Positions 33,189 to 42,611 of a stretch of DNA of 64,000 bases are shown here, piece after piece. Position 1 is the first letter of the stretch. The number at the start of each line of letters is the position of its first letter. Source of the stretch: Paractinoplanes polyasparticus (GTDB taxonomy: Bacteria > Actinomycetota > Actinomycetes > Mycobacteriales > Micromonosporaceae). The position numbers and the translations under genes are program-made. The stretch lies in assembly GCF_019710575.1 (NCBI RefSeq), contig NZ_JAHWFK010000007.1:310001-374000 (forward strand). Direction: 5' to 3'. The notes beneath the pieces are model-generated. The model saw nothing but the letters and a program-made list of their open reading frames with translations. It did not search any database and was not told the origin of the DNA.

Positions 33189-36100
33189 ATGGCTGTCGCC
33201 GACGAGGCAGCATCCGAATCCGATGCTGACCAGGATCTCATCGCCGGGCCCGGCCTGGCCCTGACCGGCCGTCTCGGCGCCAGCGCCGAGGAGGGTGAGC
33301 TCGACGAGACGCTCCCCAACGGGGAACGGCTGATCTCCCAGGCCGTCGAGGTGGCCGGCGACGACCACGGCACCGCCCAGCTGGTCGGGCGTTTCTGGCG
33401 GTTCGCGCCCGACGAGGAACTCGTGGGCCTGACCCCGCAGGAGATGCACGACGCCGCGATCAGCCACCGTGAACTGGCCGCGACCCGTCTGCCGGGGGAG
33501 CTGAAGCTCGCGATCACGGCGCCGACCGGGTCGCAGTGCCACAGCATCCTGCAGATCGTCACCGACGACATGCCGTTCCTGGTCGACTCGGTGATCTCCC
33601 TGCTCTCCGCCCACCAGCAGCAGGTCCACCTGCTGGTACACCCGTTGATCGTGGTGCGCCGGGAACCGCTGGGCGCGCTGGCCGAGCTCGCCGCCGACGT
33701 CGAGCCCGACGACGCGATCGACGGCGATCTGGTCGAGAGCTGGATCCGGATCGAGATCGACCCGATCCGCAACGCCGAGGCGCGGGAGCAGCTGCTCAAC
33801 GAGGTGCGCCGGGTGCTGACCGACGTGCGTGACGCGGTCGAGGACTGGCCGCGCATGCGCCAGCGGGCGCTGGTGATCGCCGACGAGCTGGCCGCCCACC
33901 GTGGATCCGAGCGCGGGCTGCCGGTGCCCGACAAGGACGTGACGGACTCGATCGAGCTGCTCAAGTGGCTCGCGCACGACCACTTCACGTTCCTGGGCTA
34001 TCGGGAGTACCGCCTCGAGGGGGACGTGCTCACCGGCGTACCCGGAACCGGTCTGGGAATTCTGCGGGGCGACAGCAAGCCCCGCAAGCTGGCCACGATG
34101 ACCGACGAGGCCTTCCAGCGCGCACTCGAGAAGCGGCTGCTGGTCATCACGAAGGCCAACTCGCGGGCCACCGTGCACCGGTCGGCCTATCTGGACTACA
34201 TCGGCGTCAAGGTGTTCGACGACGCCGGCGAGGTGATCGGCGAGCGCCGGTTCCTGGGCCTGTTCAGCTCGTCGGCCTACCGCACCAGCGTGCGCGAGCT
34301 GCCGGTGGTCCGGCGCAAGGTGCGCGAGGTGCTCGACCGGTCCGGTCTGTCGCCCCGCGGCCACTCCGGCAAGGATCTACTGCAGATCCTCGAGACCTAT
34401 CCGCGTGACGAGCTGTTCCAGATCAAGACCGATGACCTGTACGAGGCGGTGATCGGCGTCCTGCGGATGGCCGGGCGCCGTCAGCTGCGCCTGTTCCTGC
34501 GCCGCGACGGCTACGGCCGGTTCATCTCGTGCCTGATCTACCTGCCGCGCGACCGCTTCACCACCGGCAACCGGCTGCGCATGCAAGAGATCCTGCTGCG
34601 CGAGCTGAACGGCGTCGGCGTCGACTACACGACCCGGGTCACCGAGCGGATGCTGGCGCGGGTGCACTTCATCGTGCGTACGGATCCGGCCGACCCGCCC
34701 GGCCAGGTCGACCCGAACGCGCTGGCCGAGATGCTGGCCGACGCCACCCGCATGTGGGACGACGACTTCCAGCTGGTGCTCGAGCGCAAGCTGGGCGAGG
34801 AGTCGGCGCGTGACCTGTTCGCCCGCTACTCGGCGGCGTACCCCGAGAGCTACAAGGACGGCCACACCCCGTACGAGGGGATGCAGGACCTGGCCAAGCT
34901 CGAGCTCCTCGAGGAGGAGGGGCAGCTCGAGATGCACCTCTACCGCAAGCGCCGGCTCGGCCATGACGGCGCGCCCGAGCCCGACGACCACGACGTCCGG
35001 TTCAAGGTCTACCGCTACGGCGAGCCGATGCTGCTGTCGGCGGTACTGCCCGTGCTGCACTCGCTGGGTGTCCAGGTGGTCGACGAGCGGCCGTACGAGA
35101 TCCGCCGCAGCGACGGCCAGATCTACCTCTACGACTTCGGTTTGCAGCCGCCGGAATCACACCGCGAGCTGGCCGAGGTGCGTCCGCAGGTCGAGAACGC
35201 GTTCGCGGCCGCCTGGCGGGGCGAGGCCGAGGTCGACGGTTTCAACGAGCTCGTGCTGCGGGCCGGGCTCACCTGGCGTCAGGTCGTGGTGCTGCGGGCG
35301 TACGCGAAATATCAGCGCCAGGCCGGGTCGGTGTTCTCGCAGCGGTATCTCGAATCGACGTTCATCGCCTACCCCGAGATCGCGCGGCTCCTGGTGACCC
35401 TGTTCGAGACGCGGTTCTCGCCGCGGCTCGAGGCCGGCGAGGCGGAACGCGGGCGGCTCGCCGAGGAACTGGTCGAGCGCGTCACCCGGCTGCTCGACGA
35501 CGTCGAGAGCCTCGACCAGGACAGGATCCTGCGCTCGTACCTGACCCTGATCCAGGCGACCCTGCGCACCAGCTTCTTCCAGCGCGGGGCCGACGGGCGG
35601 CCCAAGTCGTACGTGGCCTTCAAGCTCGACCCGCAGGCGATCCCCGACCTGCCGCAGCCGCGGCCGAAGTACGAGATCTTCGTCTACTCGCCCCGGTTCG
35701 AGGGCGTGCACCTGCGCTTCGGCGCGGTCGCCCGGGGCGGTCTGCGCTGGTCCGACCGGCGCGAGGATTTCCGCACCGAGGTGCTCGGCCTGGTCAAGGC
35801 GCAGGAGGTCAAGAACGCGGTGATCGTGCCGGTCGGCGCCAAGGGCGGCTTCGTGCTGAAGCAGAAGCCGGGCGACCGCGACGAGGCCGTGGAGTGCTAC
35901 AAGCGCTTCATCACGGCCCTGCTCGACGTCACCGACAACATCCTCAGCGGCAAGATCGTGCCGCCGCGCGACGTGGTGCGCCACGACGGCGACGACCCCT
36001 ATCTGGTAGTCGCGGCCGACAAGGGCACGGCGACGTTCAGCGACATCGCCAACGAGATCTCGGTGGCGAAGGACTTCTGGCTCGGTGACGCGTTCGCCAG

Positions 36101-38120
36101 CGGCGGCTCGGCCGGCTACGACCACAAGAAAATGGGCATCACCGCCCGCGGCGCGTGGGAATCGGTCAAGAAGCACTTCCGCGACCTGGGCCTGGACACC
36201 CAGACCGAAGAGTTCACTGTGGTCGGTGTGGGTGACATGTCGGGCGACGTGTTCGGCAACGGGATGCTGCTCTCGTCACACATCCGCCTGGTCGGCGCGT
36301 TCGACCACCGGCACATCTTCCTCGATCCCAACCCGTCGGCGGCCGAGTCGTTCGCCGAGCGGAAGCGTCTGTTCGACCTGCCGCGCTCGTCGTGGGACGA
36401 CTACGACCGGTCGCTGATCAGCCCGGGCGGGGGCATCTACCCGCGTACGGCGAAGTCGATCCCGGTCTCGCCCGAGGTGCGCGCGGCGCTCGACCTGGGC
36501 GAGGCCACCACGATCAGCCCGGCCGAGCTGATGCGGGCGATCCTGCGGGCGCCGGTCGACCTGCTGTTCAACGGCGGCATCGGCACCTACGTCAAGGCCG
36601 CGACCGAGACCCACGCCGAGGTCGGCGACAAGACGAACGACACGATCCGGATCAACGGCCGTGATCTGCGCGTACGGGTGGTGGGCGAGGGCGGCAACCT
36701 CGGGCTCACCCAGCGCGGGCGCATCGAGTTCGCGCGGGCCGGTGGGCGGGTGTTCACCGACTTCATCGACAACTCGGCCGGTGTGGACTGCTCCGACCAC
36801 GAGGTCAACATCAAGATCCTGCTCGGCGGCGCGGTCGCCGACGGCGAGATGACCCGGCCGGAACGCGACCAGCTGCTGGCCGCGATGACCGACGAGGTGG
36901 CCACGCTCGTCCTGCGCGACAACTACGAGCAGGCCACGGCGCTGGGCAACGCCCGGGCCCAGGCCCACTCGCTGCTGCCGGTGCACCGGCGGATGCTCAA
37001 CGAGCTGGAGGCGAGCGGCCGGCTCAACCGCGAGCTGGAGGCGCTGCCGACCGACGCGGAACTGGCCGCCCGCCACGAGACGGGCGACGGGCTCACCGCA
37101 CCGGAGTTCGCGGTCCTGCTGGCGTACGTCAAGATCAGTCTCGAACGCGAGGTGCTGGCCGACGAGATCGTGGACGAGGCGTGGACCAACGACGTGTTGT
37201 CCCGCTACTTCCCGACGCCGCTGCGCGAGCGGTGTGCGGGCCGCATGACCGGCCACCGGCTGCGCCGCGAGATCATCACGACGGCACTGGTCAACGAGGT
37301 GGTCAACCGGGGTGGCACGTCGTTCGTCTTCCGCGCGATGGAAGAGAGCGGCGCGTCGGCGGCCGACGTGATCCGGGCCTTCACGGTGATCCGCGAGGCG
37401 TACGGGCTGGCCGACATCTGGGCCGCGGCCGAGGGCCTCGACAACCGCGTGCCGACCGAGGCCCAGACCCTGGTCTTCCTCGAATCGCGCCGGCTGCTCG
37501 ACCGGGCGGTGCGCTGGCTGGTGAGCACCCGGCGCTCACCGATCGACGTGGCCGCCGAGGTCGGCAAGCTGCGCGAGGGCGTGCAGTCCCTGCTGCCGCA
37601 GCTGCCGTCGGTGCTGCTCGGCACCGAGCGCCGGTCGATGGACGAGCACATCGCCACCATGGTCGACCGGGGTGTGCCGATGGAGCTGGCCGAGCGGGTG
37701 ACGTGGTGCAACTACGGCTTCGGCCTGCTCGACATCCTGGAGACGGGCGCGCTGACCGGCAAGGCGCCGCTCGAGGTGGCGAACGTCTACTTCAGCCTGT
37801 CCGAGCGCTTCCACATCGACCAGCTGCTGTCGCACATCTCCCGCCTGCCGCGCGGCGACCGCTGGCAGACCCTGGCCCGCATGGCGTTGCGTTACGACCT
37901 GTACGCGGCTTTGGCCGCCCTGACGGCCGAGGTGCTCCAATCGACCCCGTCCGACGCCTCGGCCGACGAGCGCGTCTCCGAATGGGAACGCGTCAACGCG
38001 GCATCGATCGCTCGTGCCGCCAACGCGATGGGCAGCGTGGCCGACACCCCGGCCGAGCTGGCCGCCCTGTCGGTCCTGCTCCGCCAGATCCGCACGCTGG
38101 TGAAAACCTCAGCGGCCTGA
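33189..38120 (+). CDS. gdh: NAD-specific glutamate dehydrogenase, large 180-kDa type
   Basis: 1643 codons from the ATG at 33189, with GAGGGGAG upstream; a GTG at 33165 is also open. It oxidises L-glutamate to 2-oxoglutarate and ammonium with NAD in the cytoplasm, mainly catabolic. The long N-terminal regulatory section (ACT-like and helical, residues 1-700) is followed by the catalytic core: RFGAVARGGLRWSDRREDFRTEVLGLVKAQEVKNAVIVPVGAKGGFV near 840-900, GDMSGDVFGNGM, and FNGGIGTYVKA. The C-terminal helical domain is complete. Length and order match the 1,600-residue class known from Streptomyces and Mycobacterium. A terminator-like hairpin follows. Confidence 0.97.
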   Translation: MAVADEAASESDADQDLIAGPGLALTGRLGASAEEGELDETLPNGERLISQAVEVAGDDHGTAQLVGRFWRFAPDEELVGLTPQEMHDAAISHRELAATRLPGELKLAITAPTGSQCHSILQIVTDDMPFLVDSVISLLSAHQQQVHLLVHPLIVVRREPLGALAELAADVEPDDAIDGDLVESWIRIEIDPIRNAEAREQLLNEVRRVLTDVRDAVEDWPRMRQRALVIADELAAHRGSERGLPVPDKDVTDSIELLKWLAHDHFTFLGYREYRLEGDVLTGVPGTGLGILRGDSKPRKLATMTDEAFQRALEKRLLVITKANSRATVHRSAYLDYIGVKVFDDAGEVIGERRFLGLFSSSAYRTSVRELPVVRRKVREVLDRSGLSPRGHSGKDLLQILETYPRDELFQIKTDDLYEAVIGVLRMAGRRQLRLFLRRDGYGRFISCLIYLPRDRFTTGNRLRMQEILLRELNGVGVDYTTRVTERMLARVHFIVRTDPADPPGQVDPNALAEMLADATRMWDDDFQLVLERKLGEESARDLFARYSAAYPESYKDGHTPYEGMQDLAKLELLEEEGQLEMHLYRKRRLGHDGAPEPDDHDVRFKVYRYGEPMLLSAVLPVLHSLGVQVVDERPYEIRRSDGQIYLYDFGLQPPESHRELAEVRPQVENAFAAAWRGEAEVDGFNELVLRAGLTWRQVVVLRAYAKYQRQAGSVFSQRYLESTFIAYPEIARLLVTLFETRFSPRLEAGEAERGRLAEELVERVTRLLDDVESLDQDRILRSYLTLIQATLRTSFFQRGADGRPKSYVAFKLDPQAIPDLPQPRPKYEIFVYSPRFEGVHLRFGAVARGGLRWSDRREDFRTEVLGLVKAQEVKNAVIVPVGAKGGFVLKQKPGDRDEAVECYKRFITALLDVTDNILSGKIVPPRDVVRHDGDDPYLVVAADKGTATFSDIANEISVAKDFWLGDAFASGGSAGYDHKKMGITARGAWESVKKHFRDLGLDTQTEEFTVVGVGDMSGDVFGNGMLLSSHIRLVGAFDHRHIFLDPNPSAAESFAERKRLFDLPRSSWDDYDRSLISPGGGIYPRTAKSIPVSPEVRAALDLGEATTISPAELMRAILRAPVDLLFNGGIGTYVKAATETHAEVGDKTNDTIRINGRDLRVRVVGEGGNLGLTQRGRIEFARAGGRVFTDFIDNSAGVDCSDHEVNIKILLGGAVADGEMTRPERDQLLAAMTDEVATLVLRDNYEQATALGNARAQAHSLLPVHRRMLNELEASGRLNRELEALPTDAELAARHETGDGLTAPEFAVLLAYVKISLEREVLADEIVDEAWTNDVLSRYFPTPLRERCAGRMTGHRLRREIITTALVNEVVNRGGTSFVFRAMEESGASAADVIRAFTVIREAYGLADIWAAAEGLDNRVPTEAQTLVFLESRRLLDRAVRWLVSTRRSPIDVAAEVGKLREGVQSLLPQLPSVLLGTERRSMDEHIATMVDRGVPMELAERVTWCNYGFGLLDILETGALTGKAPLEVANVYFSLSERFHIDQLLSHISRLPRGDRWQTLARMALRYDLYAALAALTAEVLQSTPSDASADERVSEWERVNAASIARAANAMGSVADTPAELAALSVLLRQIRTLVKTSAA

Positions 38121-38125
38121 CGAGA

Positions 38126-38155
38126 GGGTGGGGCCGTCCGCGGGCGGCTCCACCC
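38126..38155 (+). terminator. Hairpin after gdh
   Basis: GGGTGGGGCCG and CGGCTCCACCC form an 11-pair stem with one G-U wobble and an eight-base loop, starting six bases past the gdh stop. No T run. It separates gdh from the copper-responsive promoter downstream. Confidence 0.5.
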
Positions 38156-38214
38156 CGAGCACCGACTCGGTGCGGCGATCAGCACCCGGTTGCCGCGCCC
38201 GTTGCCGCGGGTGG

Positions 38215-38229
38215 TACCCCCAAGGGGTA
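38215..38229 (+). promoter_or_regulatory. CsoR-type copper operator before copA
   Basis: TACCCCCAAGGGGTA: a perfect inverted repeat of TACCCC/GGGGTA with a three-base spacer, ending 12 bases before the copA start. The C-run/G-run pseudo-palindrome is the known operator form for the copper sensor CsoR in actinobacteria. It overlaps the probable promoter and leader, so copper should relieve repression. No csoR gene is in the window. Confidence 0.6.
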
Positions 38230-38241
38230 TAGGGTAGTGGC

Positions 38242-40602
38242 ATGGAGCGGGTGATCGAGCTCGAGATCGGTGGGATGACGTGCGCCGCGTGCGCCAATCG
38301 CATCGAGAAGAAGCTGAACCGGATGGACGGCGTCACCGCGACGGTGAACTACGCCACCGAGAAAGCCCGCGCCACCGTGCCGGCCGTGCTCAGCGCCGCC
38401 GACCTCATCGCCGTCGTGGAGAAGACCGGGTACACCGCGGCCGAGCCCGCCCCGTCACCCGAGCCGGCCTCCGCCGACAAGAGGGACGCGCTTCGTGATC
38501 GGCTGCTGATCTCGGCGGTCCTCAGCGTGCCGGTCATCGTGCTGGCGATGGTCCCGGCCTGGCAGTTCGACTACTGGCAGTGGTTGTCGCTGACGCTGGC
38601 GGCGCCGGTTGTCGTCTACGGCGGGTGGACCTTCCACCGGTCGGCGTTCGTCAATCTGCGGCACGGCGCGGCCACCATGGACACGCTCGTCTCGATGGGC
38701 ACGCTGGCCGCGTTCGGCTGGTCGTTGTGGGCGCTGTTCCTCGGCGACGCGGGCATGCCGGGCATGTCGCACCCGTTCTCGCTGACCGCCCGCGAGGGCG
38801 ACGCCATCTATCTCGAGGCGGCCGCCGGCGTGACGACGTTCCTGCTGGCCGGGCGCTATCTGGAGGCAAGCGCCAAGCGGCACGCCGGGGACGCCCTGCG
38901 CGCGCTCCTCGACCTGGGGGCCAAGCACGTCACGGTGGTCGAGAACGGCTCCGAGCGGGTCGTCCCGGCCGCCGAGCTCGCGCCGGGTGCGCTTTTTCTC
39001 GTACGGCCGGGGGAGAAGGTCGCCACCGACGGTGTGGTCGTGGAAGGGGCGTCGGCCCTGGACGTCAGCCTGCTGACCGGCGAGTCGGCGCCGGTCGAGG
39101 TGCGGCCGGGCGATCCCGTCACCGGCGCCACGATGAACGCCGGCGGACGGCTGGTCGTGCGGGCCACGCGCGTCGGCGCCGACACGCAGCTGGCGCAGAT
39201 GGCCCGGCTGGTCGAGGAGGCGCAGAACGGCAAGGCCGTCGTGCAGCGCCTGGCCGACCGCATCTCCGGCGTCTTCGTGCCGGTGGTCATCGGGCTGGCG
39301 ATCGGGACGCTCGGCTTCTGGCTCGGCGCCGGCCAGGGGGCGACGACCGCCTTCACGGCCGCGGTCGCCGTGTTGATCATCGCCTGCCCCTGCGCCCTGG
39401 GCCTGGCCACCCCGACCGCCCTGCTGGCCGGCACCGGCCGGGGCGCCCAGATGGGAATCCTGATCCGGGGCGTCCAGGCGCTGGAGTCCACGCGCAAGGT
39501 CGACACGGTCGTGCTCGACAAGACCGGCACGGTCACCACCGGCCGGATGTCCGTGTCGTCGCTCGTGCCCGCCGATGCGGACACCTCGGGAGCCGACCTG
39601 CTGCGCCTGGCCGGAGCCGTCGAGGCCGCCTCGGAACACCCGATCGGCCGGGCCATCACCGAAGCCGCTCGGGCCGCGCTGGCGGCGCCGGAAGCCAAAG
39701 CCGCTCGGGCCGCGCTGGCGGCGCCGGAAGCCGATGCCGCTCGGGCCGCGCTGGCGGCGCCGGAAGCCGATGCCGCTCGGGCCGTGCTGGCGGCGCCGGT
39801 AGCCGAAGCCGGCCCGGCCGCCCTCGCGGCGCCGGAGGCGGGAGTTGGCCGGACCGTGGTCGCGGCTCCGGAGGCTTCGGGCGATGGGCGGCGGGTGCTG
39901 CCGGCTGTCTCCGATTTTCAGGCCACGGCCGGTGTCGGGGTGCACGGAACTGTCGAGGGGCGGCGGATCGCCGTGGCCGCGGGTGTGCCGGAGGGTGCGG
40001 ACGACGCGGCCACGTGGGTCGCGGTGAGCGCCGACGGAAAGCCGCTGGGGTGGATCGCGCTGGCCGACACCGTGCGCCCGACCAGCGCGGCCGCCGTAGC
40101 CGGGCTGCGCCGGCTGGGGCTCACGCCGATGCTGGTCACGGGTGATTCGGCGGCGGTGGCGGCGCGGGTGGCGGCCGAGGTCGGGATCACCGAGGTCGAG
40201 GCGGGAGTGCTGCCGGCGGGCAAGGTCGACGTGGTCAAGCAGTTGCAGGCGCGGGGGCGGTCGGTGGCGATGGTTGGCGACGGCGTGAACGACGCGGCAG
40301 CGCTGGCTCAGGCCGACCTCGGGCTGGCCATGGGCGCGGGCTCCGACGTGGCCATCCAGGCCTCGGACCTCACGCTCGTGCGGGGGGATCTGACGGCCGC
40401 GGTGGACGCGGTCCGGCTGTCCCGGCGAACCCTCGGAATCATCCGGGGGAACCTGTTCTGGGCCTTCGCGTACAACGTCGCGGGTCTTCCGTTGGCCGCC
40501 GCGGGCCTGCTCAATCCCATGATCGCCGGCGGAGCCATGGCCTTCAGCTCGGTGTTCGTCGTGCTTAACAGCCTGCGCCTCCGAGGCTTCCGCCCGGCCT
40601 GA
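38242..40602 (+). CDS. copA: Copper-exporting P1B-type ATPase
   Basis: 786 codons. N-terminal metal-binding domain with GMTCAAC (11-17), eight membrane helices, actuator motif TGES (near 279), the ion-channel CPC in IIACPCALG (near 382), phosphorylation loop DKTGT (near 427), N-domain HP in SEHPIGRAI (near 467), hinge GDGVNDAAAL (near 679), and the C-terminal YN and MxxSS signatures of Cu(I)-specific pumps. It exports Cu+ across the cell membrane. Just after the HP motif, residues 475-546 hold six 12-residue repeats (consensus AARAALAAPEAD) that are absent from ordinary CopA proteins. Regulation by CsoR is suggested by the operator upstream. Confidence 0.95.
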   Translation: MERVIELEIGGMTCAACANRIEKKLNRMDGVTATVNYATEKARATVPAVLSAADLIAVVEKTGYTAAEPAPSPEPASADKRDALRDRLLISAVLSVPVIVLAMVPAWQFDYWQWLSLTLAAPVVVYGGWTFHRSAFVNLRHGAATMDTLVSMGTLAAFGWSLWALFLGDAGMPGMSHPFSLTAREGDAIYLEAAAGVTTFLLAGRYLEASAKRHAGDALRALLDLGAKHVTVVENGSERVVPAAELAPGALFLVRPGEKVATDGVVVEGASALDVSLLTGESAPVEVRPGDPVTGATMNAGGRLVVRATRVGADTQLAQMARLVEEAQNGKAVVQRLADRISGVFVPVVIGLAIGTLGFWLGAGQGATTAFTAAVAVLIIACPCALGLATPTALLAGTGRGAQMGILIRGVQALESTRKVDTVVLDKTGTVTTGRMSVSSLVPADADTSGADLLRLAGAVEAASEHPIGRAITEAARAALAAPEAKAARAALAAPEADAARAALAAPEADAARAVLAAPVAEAGPAALAAPEAGVGRTVVAAPEASGDGRRVLPAVSDFQATAGVGVHGTVEGRRIAVAAGVPEGADDAATWVAVSADGKPLGWIALADTVRPTSAAAVAGLRRLGLTPMLVTGDSAAVAARVAAEVGITEVEAGVLPAGKVDVVKQLQARGRSVAMVGDGVNDAAALAQADLGLAMGAGSDVAIQASDLTLVRGDLTAAVDAVRLSRRTLGIIRGNLFWAFAYNVAGLPLAAAGLLNPMIAGGAMAFSSVFVVLNSLRLRGFRPA
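39664..39879 (+). repeat. Six 36-base tandem repeats inside copA
   Basis: Units begin at 39664, 39700, 39736, 39772, 39808 and 39844. The first three are nearly identical at the base level, the fourth has two changes, and the last two are progressively diverged, as expected if the array grew from its 5' end. Each encodes 12 residues, so the reading frame is kept. It lies in the ATP-binding domain next to the conserved HP motif. Confidence 0.9.
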
Positions 40603-41011
40603 TCGCCGGGGCGCGGCGGCGCGGACAAGGTGGGCGCATGCGCGGGGCGCGGGCAATGCGGGCGGCGTTCCGCGCTGAGCCGACGGGGTGGGCGGCTCAA
40701 GGGGGCAGGAACGCAGCGTGAGCCGGTCGCGGCGGATTGCTCCCGAAATCCCAGTGCCGCGCCCGGCTCACTGTCTGCGTCGCGAGGACTCGAACTGGTC
40801 CCGAAGGCCGAGTCGATTCGCGACGTCCCCAGACCCACCTGCGAACATGACGCTACGTGCCGGCGGGTGGGCCCGGGAAGATTCCGGTGAACGAAATGGC
40901 CGTTCGGACAGCCCAATATGGGCGACAGATCCGGCTTTTTCTGGACACCGAGGCATAAAACATGGTGCCCGATTACTCACCGTGAAGTTGACCAAGCGCT
41001 ACCGACGGTGA
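40603..41011. other. 409-base intergenic region
   Basis: Between convergent copA and the TetR gene. Short open frames exist on both strands but none has a ribosome site or recognisable product. Composition is lower in GC than the flanking genes. The stretch GCGAGGACTCGAACTGGT near 40782 is reminiscent of a tRNA T-arm complement, but no cloverleaf forms. I see nothing else in it. Confidence 0.5.
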
Positions 41012-41725
41012 TCAATCGTCGCGGCGGACCGACTCGATCAGCGCAAGCACCTGGCGTAGCGCCGGTCGCAGCACCCGCAGCCTCGACAGTGACACCAGCC
41101 GGTCGATCAGCGGCACGGCCCCGTCGATCAGGCGCCTCGTGCGCCGCTGGCCGGGCGACTTGTCGTACACCCAGAAGAGAATGACCCCCATCCACCCGAG
41201 CCACAGCAGCTCGGGCAGTTCCTTGCGCAGCTCGGGGTCGAGCTTGGCCGTCGACCCGTCCACCACCTCGCGGAAGATCGCGATGGCGGCCTCGCGGGCC
41301 GGCGACGACTCGCGCGAGAACGGGCTGAGCGGCGACGACGGCTCGGCGGCCGACTTGAAGAACGTGGCCGCGAACGAGTGGTAGGGCGCGTTGACGTCGA
41401 TTCCGGCATGCAGCACTCCGCGTAGCCGGGGCGCGAGCTCCTTCTCGTCGGCCAGCACCTGCTCGGCGGCCACCCGGTGGGCCGCCTGGTTGCGGTCGTA
41501 GAACCCCTGGATCAGGTGTTCCTTCGAGTCGAAGTAGTAGTACGCGTTCCCGACCGCGACCCCCGCCTCCTTCGCGATGGCCCGCATGGTCGTCTCGGTG
41601 TATCCCCGCTCCCGGAACAGGCGGAGGGCCGTCTCCAGAATCAGCTGCCGCGTCTGCTCGCCGCGAGCCCGACGGGGTTTCTCCGGCTCGACGGGATCAG
41701 CGGCAGCGGTCGTCACACCCGTCAC
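41012..41725 (-). CDS. TetR family transcriptional regulator
   Basis: 237 codons from the GTG at 41725, with GGAG seven bases upstream; an upstream in-frame start is possible. The N-terminal helix-turn-helix is clear: TRQLILETALRLFRERGYTETTMRAIAKEAGVAVGNAYYYFDSKEHLIQ. The C-terminal ligand domain (about 170 residues) is helical with aromatic residues (YHSFAATFFKSAAEPSSPLSPF, LPELLWLGWMGVILFWVYDKSPG). It is the last gene of a three-gene minus-strand operon and overlaps the DCC gene by about 29 bases. Two copies of a TTGAAC-N2-GTTCAA palindrome at the operon promoter suggest autoregulation. Confidence 0.93.
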   Translation of the reverse strand: MTGVTTAAADPVEPEKPRRARGEQTRQLILETALRLFRERGYTETTMRAIAKEAGVAVGNAYYYFDSKEHLIQGFYDRNQAAHRVAAEQVLADEKELAPRLRGVLHAGIDVNAPYHSFAATFFKSAAEPSSPLSPFSRESSPAREAAIAIFREVVDGSTAKLDPELRKELPELLWLGWMGVILFWVYDKSPGQRRTRRLIDGAVPLIDRLVSLSRLRVLRPALRQVLALIESVRRDD

Positions 41726-42176
41726 CGTAGTACTCCGCCCCGGTCGCGCCGTCGCCAAACCCACCCGACCGCGTACGCTCCCGGACCGCCGACGCCGCCG
41801 CGACGAACCGCCTGGCCGTCGGCAGCAGCGCCGGCGAACTCATCCGCTCCGCCGTCCCGCGGTAATCGGCGAGCGCCCACAGGCAGGCCACCCACGCCCC
41901 GTCGCCCACGTAGACCGATCCGTCGTCCCCGATCACGGTCACGTCCCGCAGCGTCGCCTCGTGGTCGAGCCCGGGAAACCGCTGCCGGGCCTCCGGCGAT
42001 CCCGCGGGCACGAACTCCAGCGGTACGAGTTGAGCCCGCCCCGACAACCACCGGCGAGCCGCCCGGCAGATCGGGCAGCCCGCGTCGTAGAGCACCGTGA
42101 AGCGCAGGATCGGCGTGACACTGGCGGGGAGGGCCCGGCCGCCCCCTCGTACGGCCGGGCCCTGGTTCTCGGTCAT
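41697..42176 (-). CDS. DCC-family thiol-disulfide oxidoreductase
   Basis: 159 codons from the ATG at 42176. The family name motif is present as LYDAGCPICRAARRWL, where DxxCPxC is a thioredoxin-like active site (cysteines near 34 and 37). The rest keeps the DUF393 pattern: LVPLEFVP, ATLRDVTVIGDDGSVYVGDGAWVACLWAL. Members are small soluble proteins of unknown substrate. The start is coupled to the upstream membrane protein by an ATGA overlap, and the C-terminus overlaps the TetR gene, so all three should be made together. Confidence 0.85.
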   Translation of the reverse strand: MTENQGPAVRGGGRALPASVTPILRFTVLYDAGCPICRAARRWLSGRAQLVPLEFVPAGSPEARQRFPGLDHEATLRDVTVIGDDGSVYVGDGAWVACLWALADYRGTAERMSSPALLPTARRFVAAASAVRERTRSGGFGDGATGAEYYGDGCDDRCR

Positions 42177-42598
42177 GCCCGTGCCGGGGGCGGCGGGTTC
42201 TGCGGGTGGAACGGCAGACGACCGGCCGGTGGCAGCGGCGGCACAGGCTGCTGCTGGCGCAGGCGTCCCCGCCGGTAGCGGCCGAGGAAGAAGACGTTCA
42301 GGAAGTGCAGAACGCCCAGGACGAGCAGCACCAGCCCGACCTTGCTGGACAGGGTCTCCAGCGCCTGGCTGGTGTCCGTGATCGACTGGCTCGACCGCAT
42401 GGTGACCGTCACGTAGCCGAGGTTCAGCAGGTAGAAGCCCATCACCAGCAGCTGGTTGATCGCGCGGGCCAGCTTGTCGTCGGCGAAGACCTCGGTCAGG
42501 AAGACCAGCCCGTTGCGCGAGAGCGTCGTCGCCACCCAGACGGTGAGCCCGACGCTGACGACCAGGTACACCAGGTACATCCACACCTTCGGGTCCAT
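42173..42598 (-). CDS. Membrane protein, first gene of the TetR operon
   Basis: 141 codons from the ATG at 42598 with AAGGGCGG upstream. Three hydrophobic helices: VWMYLVYLVVSVGLTVWVAT, ARAINQLLVMGFYLLNLGYVTV, and KVGLVLLVLGVLHFLNVFFLG. The C-terminus is proline-rich (QQQPVPPLPPAGRLPFHPQNPPPPARA) and predicted cytoplasmic. I do not recognise a named family. Its promoter region holds two inverted repeats that the TetR protein encoded two genes downstream probably binds, so this protein is likely inducible. Confidence 0.78.
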   Translation of the reverse strand: MDPKVWMYLVYLVVSVGLTVWVATTLSRNGLVFLTEVFADDKLARAINQLLVMGFYLLNLGYVTVTMRSSQSITDTSQALETLSSKVGLVLLVLGVLHFLNVFFLGRYRRGRLRQQQPVPPLPPAGRLPFHPQNPPPPARA

Positions 42599-42611
42599 CG
42601 GACCGCCCTTC

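Noticed and set aside
40775..40810. tRNA-like T-arm text (GGACTCGAACTGGTC)
   Set aside because: The required T-stem pairing fails and no acceptor or anticodon arm can be built around it.
40630..40995. Short frames on both strands in the copA-TetR gap
   Set aside because: No ribosome site, no recognisable sequence, and they overlap each other in opposite directions.
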